Shown here one piece after another: positions 53,414 through 57,356 of a stretch of DNA of 57,356 bases (the first letter of the stretch is position 1; the number at the start of each line of letters is the position of its first letter). The translations under genes were made by a program, and so were the position numbers. The stretch lies in the NCBI RefSeq assembly GCF_000344135.1, contig NZ_BAOP01000032.1:1-57356 (forward strand), given 5' to 3'. Under the pieces are notes generated by a model, which was not told the origin of the DNA, ran no database searches, and saw nothing but the letters and a program-made list of their open reading frames with translations. Origin of the DNA: Gordonia malaquae NBRC 108250 (GTDB taxonomy: Bacteria > Actinomycetota > Actinomycetes > Mycobacteriales > Mycobacteriaceae).

Positions 53414-54444
53414 CGACGACGATCCAGTCCGTTCTCGCCGGACGTCGGTCGCGCGGGCGCCGTCGGATCACGATCCTGGCAGTGCTCGCAGCCCTGTGCG
53501 TCGTTCTCTTCTTCGTGTCGCTCATGGTGGGCTTGAAGTTCTATCCCTTGGACACGGTGATCCGCGTGATGTTCGGGGAAAATGTGCGCGGCGCGACGTT
53601 CACCGTCGGCGAGCTCCGGCTGCCGCGCGCGTGCCTCGCTGCCTTGTCTGGTTTCGCGTTCGGTTTCGCCGGCGTGACGTTCCAGACTCTGCTCCGCAAT
53701 CCACTCGCCTCACCGGACATCATCGGCATTTCGTGGGGCGCGTCGGCGGCGGCAGTCGTCGGCATCGTCGTCTTCGGTCTCACCGGTACCTCGGTGTCCA
53801 TGGTGGCGTTAATCGGAGCGGTCGCAGCCGCGGCGGCGGTCTACGGACTGTCGATGAACGGCGGTTTCGCAGCCACGCGACTCATCCTGATCGGCATCGG
53901 CCTCGCTTCGATGCTCACCAGCATCGTGTCGTACACCTTGGCGCGCGCGTCCGAGTGGGACATCGCGGTGGCGTTGCGCTGGCTCACCGGCAGCCTCGGT
54001 GAGCCGTCATGGGACCGAGTCGTTCCGCTCGCCGTCATCGTCGCCGTCGTCACGCCGCTGATGCTCTACCGGTCGCGAGACATGAACTCCCTCGCGCTCG
54101 GCGACGACACCTCGGCGGGGCTCGGCGTTCACGTCGAACGCACCCGGCTCCTGTACATCCTCGGTGCGGTGATCCTGCTCGCGTTCGCCACGGCCGGAGC
54201 CGGACCGATCTCGTTCGTCGCATTCATGTCGGGGCCGATCGCCGGGCGATTGATGACTCGCGCCGGCGGATCGATGCTCGTCCCGTCCGGGCTCGTCGGT
54301 GCGATCCTCGTGATGTCCGCCGACCTCATCGGTCAGTTCGCGCTGCCGCACCGTTACCCGGTCGGCGTCGTGACGGGTGTGCTCGGCGCCCCGTTCCTGA
54401 TCTATCTGCTCATCCGTGTCAACCGGTCGGGAGGAACTCTGTGA
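53410..54444 (+). CDS. FecCD-family siderophore permease 2
   Basis: 344 residues, ATG overlapping the first permease stop (ATGA). Motifs: RLPRACLAALSGFAFGFAGVTFQTLLRNPLASPDIIGISWGA, MNSLALGDDTSAGLGVHVERTRLL and GPISFVAFMSGPIAGRLM. Forms a heterodimer with permease 1, as FecC/FecD or FepD/FepG. GTGA overlap with the ATPase gene. Confidence 0.94.
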   Translation: MTTTIQSVLAGRRSRGRRRITILAVLAALCVVLFFVSLMVGLKFYPLDTVIRVMFGENVRGATFTVGELRLPRACLAALSGFAFGFAGVTFQTLLRNPLASPDIIGISWGASAAAVVGIVVFGLTGTSVSMVALIGAVAAAAAVYGLSMNGGFAATRLILIGIGLASMLTSIVSYTLARASEWDIAVALRWLTGSLGEPSWDRVVPLAVIVAVVTPLMLYRSRDMNSLALGDDTSAGLGVHVERTRLLYILGAVILLAFATAGAGPISFVAFMSGPIAGRLMTRAGGSMLVPSGLVGAILVMSADLIGQFALPHRYPVGVVTGVLGAPFLIYLLIRVNRSGGTL

Positions 54445-55241
54445 CCGCTCACCACTCATTGCACGCCGAGAAGATCCGGCTGTCGTACGGCGATCGGGTG
54501 ATCGTCGACGCCTTGGACCTCGAAGTGCCGCCCGGCCTGATCACGTCGATCGTCGGGGCCAACGGTTGCGGGAAGTCGACGCTGCTGCGGGCACTCGCAC
54601 GACTGCTCGGCCCGACGTCGGGCCAGGTGATTCTGGACGGCAAGGACATCTCGTCGCAGCGCTCGCGCGACGTCGCTCGGGTGCTCGGTCTGCTGCCGCA
54701 GAGTCCCGTCGCGCCCGAGGGCATCACGGTCGCCGACCTGGTCGGACGTGGCAGGCACCCGCACCAGCGGGCACTCGCCCGGTGGACGGCTCACGACTAC
54801 GAGGCGGTCGCCGACGCCCTCGACGCGACGGGAATCGCCGACCTCGCCGACCGGTCGGTCGACGAACTGTCCGGTGGACAGCGCCAGCGCGTGTGGATCG
54901 CGATGGCGCTCGCACAGGAGACCGACATCCTGTTGCTCGACGAGCCCACGACATTCCTCGACGTCGCCCACCAGGTGGAGGTCCTCGACCTCCTCACCGA
55001 CCTGCGCGAGGCGCGTGGCACCACGATCGTGATGGTGCTGCACGACCTGAACCTCGCGGCTCGTTACTCGGATCGGCTGATCGCAATGCAGTCCGGCCGG
55101 ATCCACTCCAATGGAACACCCGAAGACGTCGTCACGTCCGAACTGGTCAGCGACGTCTTCGGGCTCAAGAGTCAGATCCTCACCGACCCCGTCTCGGGGA
55201 AACCCGCCGTCATGCCGATCGGAAGGCACCATGTCCGCTGA
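54441..55241 (+). CDS. Siderophore ABC transporter ATPase (FecE/FepC-like)
   Basis: 266 residues, GTG start (GTGA overlap). Walker A GANGCGKSTLLRAL, Q-loop LLPQSP, signature LSGGQRQRVWIAMALAQ, Walker B ILLLDEPTTFLD, and the switch His in VLHDLNLAARY. Supplies ATP hydrolysis for ferric siderophore import. Ends 11 nt after the start of the SIP gene. Confidence 0.95.
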   Translation: MTAHHSLHAEKIRLSYGDRVIVDALDLEVPPGLITSIVGANGCGKSTLLRALARLLGPTSGQVILDGKDISSQRSRDVARVLGLLPQSPVAPEGITVADLVGRGRHPHQRALARWTAHDYEAVADALDATGIADLADRSVDELSGGQRQRVWIAMALAQETDILLLDEPTTFLDVAHQVEVLDLLTDLREARGTTIVMVLHDLNLAARYSDRLIAMQSGRIHSNGTPEDVVTSELVSDVFGLKSQILTDPVSGKPAVMPIGRHHVR

Positions 55242-56172
55242 CACCACCAGCCCGTTCGTTCTAGCTCGCGCCGACGTCGACGTCGTCGAACCGGTATCGC
55301 CGAACTTCGTACGCATCACCTTCACGGGGGCGGACGTCGATCAGATGGCGACCCCGGGCAACACGTTCGACCAGCGGATGAAGATCATCTTCCCGCCCGC
55401 GTCCGGAGTCCTGCCCGACTTGGCAGGCGGCGACGACTGGTATCAGCAGTGGCTCGACGTCCCCGAAGACCAGCGCGGTTCGATGCGCACGTACTCGATC
55501 CGCGACGTGGTGGTCGACGACAACGGAACTACGAAGCTCGTCGTAGATTTCGTCCTGCACCTCGAGCCCGGCCTGACCGGTCCGGCGGCGACGTGGGCGT
55601 CCCGTGCGCAGCGCGGCGACACGGTGCTCCTGATGGGTCCGCGCCGCGGACGCACCGACGGCGGCGGAATCGAGTACGCCCCGGGTGGCGCCGAATCGGT
55701 TCTCCTCGCGGGTGATGAGACAGCCGCACCCGCGATCGCCAGGATCCTCGAAGACGCACCGTCCGACCTGCGTGGCGACGCGTTCATCGAAGTGCCCACC
55801 GAAGCCGACATCCTGCCCTTCGCCGCACCCTCAGGTGTGGCCGTTCATTGGCTGCCGCGCGATGGCGCGGTCCACGGGGAACGTCTGCGTCCCGCCGTCC
55901 TCGAACACCTCGACGCGAGCACCGCCGGTTCGACCGCGGATTCGGTCGACGCTCCCGACGAGGAGTCGCTGGTCTGGGAGACGCCGGACTTCTCCGGACT
56001 GGGCGAGGAGATCGCTGACGTCGCAGAACCGTCCGATCGCTACTTCTGGATCGCGGGGGAGAGCAAGGTCGTCACCGGAATCCGTCGGCACCTCGTGAAA
56101 GAACTCGGTGTCCACCGTTCCCAGGTCGCCTTCATGGGCTACTGGCGCCACGGCGTCGCGATGAAGGGCTGA
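55231..56172 (+). CDS. Siderophore-interacting protein (FAD ferric-siderophore reductase)
   Basis: 313 residues, ribosome-binding site GGAAGG. FAD-binding barrel with RTYSIRDV (the R-x-Y-S flavin motif), DFVLHLEPGLTGPAATWASRAQRGDTVLLMGPR, and NAD-binding half LLAGDETAAPAIARIL and GYWRHGVA. SIP/ViuB proteins reduce Fe(III) in the imported siderophore to release Fe(II). Its place after the importer genes fits. An insertion of ~35 residues rich in Asp/Glu/Ser lies around 225-260. Confidence 0.92.
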   Translation: MSADTTSPFVLARADVDVVEPVSPNFVRITFTGADVDQMATPGNTFDQRMKIIFPPASGVLPDLAGGDDWYQQWLDVPEDQRGSMRTYSIRDVVVDDNGTTKLVVDFVLHLEPGLTGPAATWASRAQRGDTVLLMGPRRGRTDGGGIEYAPGGAESVLLAGDETAAPAIARILEDAPSDLRGDAFIEVPTEADILPFAAPSGVAVHWLPRDGAVHGERLRPAVLEHLDASTAGSTADSVDAPDEESLVWETPDFSGLGEEIADVAEPSDRYFWIAGESKVVTGIRRHLVKELGVHRSQVAFMGYWRHGVAMKG

Positions 56173-56176
56173 CCCC

Positions 56177-56197
56177 CGGGGACGCCTTTGTTCCCCG
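56177..56197. terminator. Hairpin between convergent SIP and Uma2 genes
   Basis: CGGGGA (56177-56182) and TCCCCG (56192-56197) form a 6-bp stem with a 9-nt loop in the 63-nt gap between the SIP stop and the Uma2 stop. A further TTCCCCG copy follows at ~56212, an alternative 3' arm. Possible terminator; no T-run. Confidence 0.4.
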
Positions 56198-56235
56198 CGC
56201 GCGCACCTCCGTTCCCCGAGCGCAGTCGAGGCGGG

Positions 56236-56772
56236 TCACCTGAGCGCGTCGAGGTCGACCGTCACCGCGAACGGGACGTCGGACGTGTGGACGCCAGTGA
56301 CCCACTCGCCGACGTAGCTGCCGTCGACCAGGGTGAGCGCCTCCAGGCGAGGTGTCCCCTCGAGGTCGACGATCCAGTAGTTCGCGATCCCGGCCTTCGC
56401 GTATTCATGCCGTTTGGCGACCAGGTCTGTGGTCCGGCTGCCGGGGGAGAGGACCTCGACGACGAGGACGACATCGGCTGCGCGAAGCTCCGCATCGCCC
56501 TCGACGGCGACGACGATGTCCGGTGCCCGCACGGTCGCCCGGTGCCGGACGTCGATGGTGACATCGACCTCCCCGAGGACTTCGAGGCCGGGCGGACAGG
56601 ATTGGACGAGTCGACTGAAGATCCGTCCTGCCGCGCGCTGATGGGCCCTCCGCGGTTTCGGTGACACGATCAGGACCCCCTCGACGAGCTCTGACCGCAC
56701 CGACGTGTCCTCCCCCAAGGCACGCCACTGCTCCAGGGACATCCGTTCGAGGTGTCGTGAAGCCAGGGTCAT
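56236..56772 (-). CDS. Uma2-family (DUF820) PD-(D/E)xK nuclease-like protein, copy 1
   Basis: 178 residues. Uma2 fold: SELVEGVLIVSPKPRRAHQRAAGRIFSRL, VDVTIDVRHRATVRAPDIVVAV (catalytic Asp), VVLVVEVLSPGSRTTDLVAKRHEYAKAGIANYWIVDLE (catalytic Glu and Lys). Uma2 genes are common in cyanobacteria and actinobacteria, often multicopy; function unproven. Near-identical segments in the next gene show a local duplication. Confidence 0.88.
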   Translation of the reverse strand: MTLASRHLERMSLEQWRALGEDTSVRSELVEGVLIVSPKPRRAHQRAAGRIFSRLVQSCPPGLEVLGEVDVTIDVRHRATVRAPDIVVAVEGDAELRAADVVLVVEVLSPGSRTTDLVAKRHEYAKAGIANYWIVDLEGTPRLEALTLVDGSYVGEWVTGVHTSDVPFAVTVDLDALR

Positions 56773-56825
56773 GAGGCCGATTCTAGGCTCGGCTGTCGGC
56801 CCGGGCCAGCGCGTCGTCCACAGGG

Positions 56826-57356
56826 TCAGGCGAGGGCGTCGAGGTCTATCGTCACCGGGAACGGGGCGTCGGAGGTGTGGGTTCCGCTGACCCAGTCTCC
56901 GACGTAGCTGCCGTCGACCAGGGTGAGTGCTTCCAGGCGAGGTGTTCCCTCGAGGTCGATGATCCAGTAGTTCGCGATCCCGGCCTCCGCGTACTCGAAT
57001 CGCTTGAGGACGAGGTCGACGCGTCGAGTACCGGGGGATAGGATCTCGACGACGAGAACCACGTCACGCGCGACGAGAGGCCCGGTCGCCCGCCGTGTGA
57101 GGACAAGGTCCGGTCGACGGGCGGTGGACGGAAACGCGTAGTCCAGGACGACGTCCACTTCGGGTATTAGGTCGCATTCGGCTGGAAGGACCGCATGCAG
57201 GTCGACACCGAGACGCATGATCGCGCGTTGATGTCTCGCCGTTGGACTCGGCGACACGATCAGGACCCCCTCCTGAAGTTCTGACCGCACGGACGTGTCC
57301 TCCCCCAAGGCACGCCACTGCTCCAGGGACATCAACTCGTTGTGTCGCGAAGTGTC
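56826..57356 (-). CDS. Uma2-family (DUF820) nuclease-like protein, copy 2, 5' end beyond window
   Basis: 177 residues visible. The frame is open to the window edge, and the residues before the internal ATG at 57332 (DTSRHNELMSLEQWRAL) resemble the copy 1 N-terminus (LASRHLERMSLEQWRAL), so the real start is probably outside. Same Uma2 motifs (PDLVLTRRATGPLVARDVVLVVEILSPGTRRVDLVLKRFEYAEAGIANYWIIDLE). The first ~20 and last ~65 residues are almost identical to copy 1, while the middle has diverged. Confidence 0.85.
   Translation of the reverse strand, partial: DTSRHNELMSLEQWRALGEDTSVRSELQEGVLIVSPSPTARHQRAIMRLGVDLHAVLPAECDLIPEVDVVLDYAFPSTARRPDLVLTRRATGPLVARDVVLVVEILSPGTRRVDLVLKRFEYAEAGIANYWIIDLEGTPRLEALTLVDGSYVGDWVSGTHTSDAPFPVTIDLDALA

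Overview
The window is high-GC actinobacterial chromosome, most likely Gordonia or a close relative in Mycobacteriales. The reasons are the mycobacterial gene order lpqU-like / eno / ftsB-like / DUF501 / ppx, a DesA3-like acyl-CoA desaturase with its ferredoxin reductase, a DUF222-HNH (13E12-type) protein, frequent GTG starts, and several lipoproteins and Ser/Thr kinases. I see no rRNA, tRNA, CRISPR array, insertion sequence or phage integrase. The genus is an inference from these families; no database was searched.

Layout. 1-2 kb: the end of a membrane-protein gene and a DUF222-HNH endonuclease with a hairpin leader. 2-5.6 kb: the EfeUOB iron importer with an IdeR/DtxR-like iron box. 5.6-8.7 kb: a TetR-controlled pair (MpaB/Lcp-type oxygenase plus an SRPBCC-DUF5995 protein). 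8.7-12.9 kb: the conserved housekeeping block lpqU-like, eno, ftsB-like, DUF501, ppx. 12.9-21 kb: small regulator/enzyme pairs (MarR + alpha/beta hydrolase; TetR + hotdog thioesterase + FMN-barrel protein), RecQ, a SnoaL-like lipoprotein facing an AraC regulator, and a lipase. 21-24.1 kb: desaturase and reductase facing a FabR/DesT-like TetR, with a palindrome between them. 24.1-30 kb: two transmembrane Ser/Thr kinases interleaved with three paralogous secreted beta-lactamase-fold proteins. 30-36.7 kb: an M20 dipeptidase, a pirin/MarR/pirin operon, an aquaporin, a second lipase, an SDR. 36.7-41.8 kb: a lysine-rich small protein, a GH5 endoglycoceramidase-like secreted enzyme, a DUF3089 lipase and a third kinase. 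41.8-48.5 kb: TetR/MMPL exporter, a YibE/F protein, an acyl-CoA dehydrogenase with its TetR, and a degraded SDR. 48.6-51.2 kb: trpF and a GlcNAc-type PTS permease. 51.3-56.2 kb: an iron-siderophore ABC operon with SIP reductase behind a second iron box. 56.2 kb to the end: two tandem Uma2 nucleases.

Working together. Two separate iron systems carry similar iron boxes and would be derepressed together in iron starvation. Many operons have their regulator next door and a palindrome at the promoter, so several regulator-operator pairs can be proposed from the sequence alone. The best candidate for an undescribed system is the 24.1-30 kb kinase/serine-hydrolase cluster. Each kinase has the same four-cysteine extracellular domain and is followed within 10-12 nt by a lipoprotein with an intact SxxK / SDN / KGG active site. 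This suggests a cell-envelope sensing module in which a penicillin-binding-protein-like lipoprotein works with a dedicated kinase. The second kinase also has a leader hairpin that covers its Shine-Dalgarno sequence.
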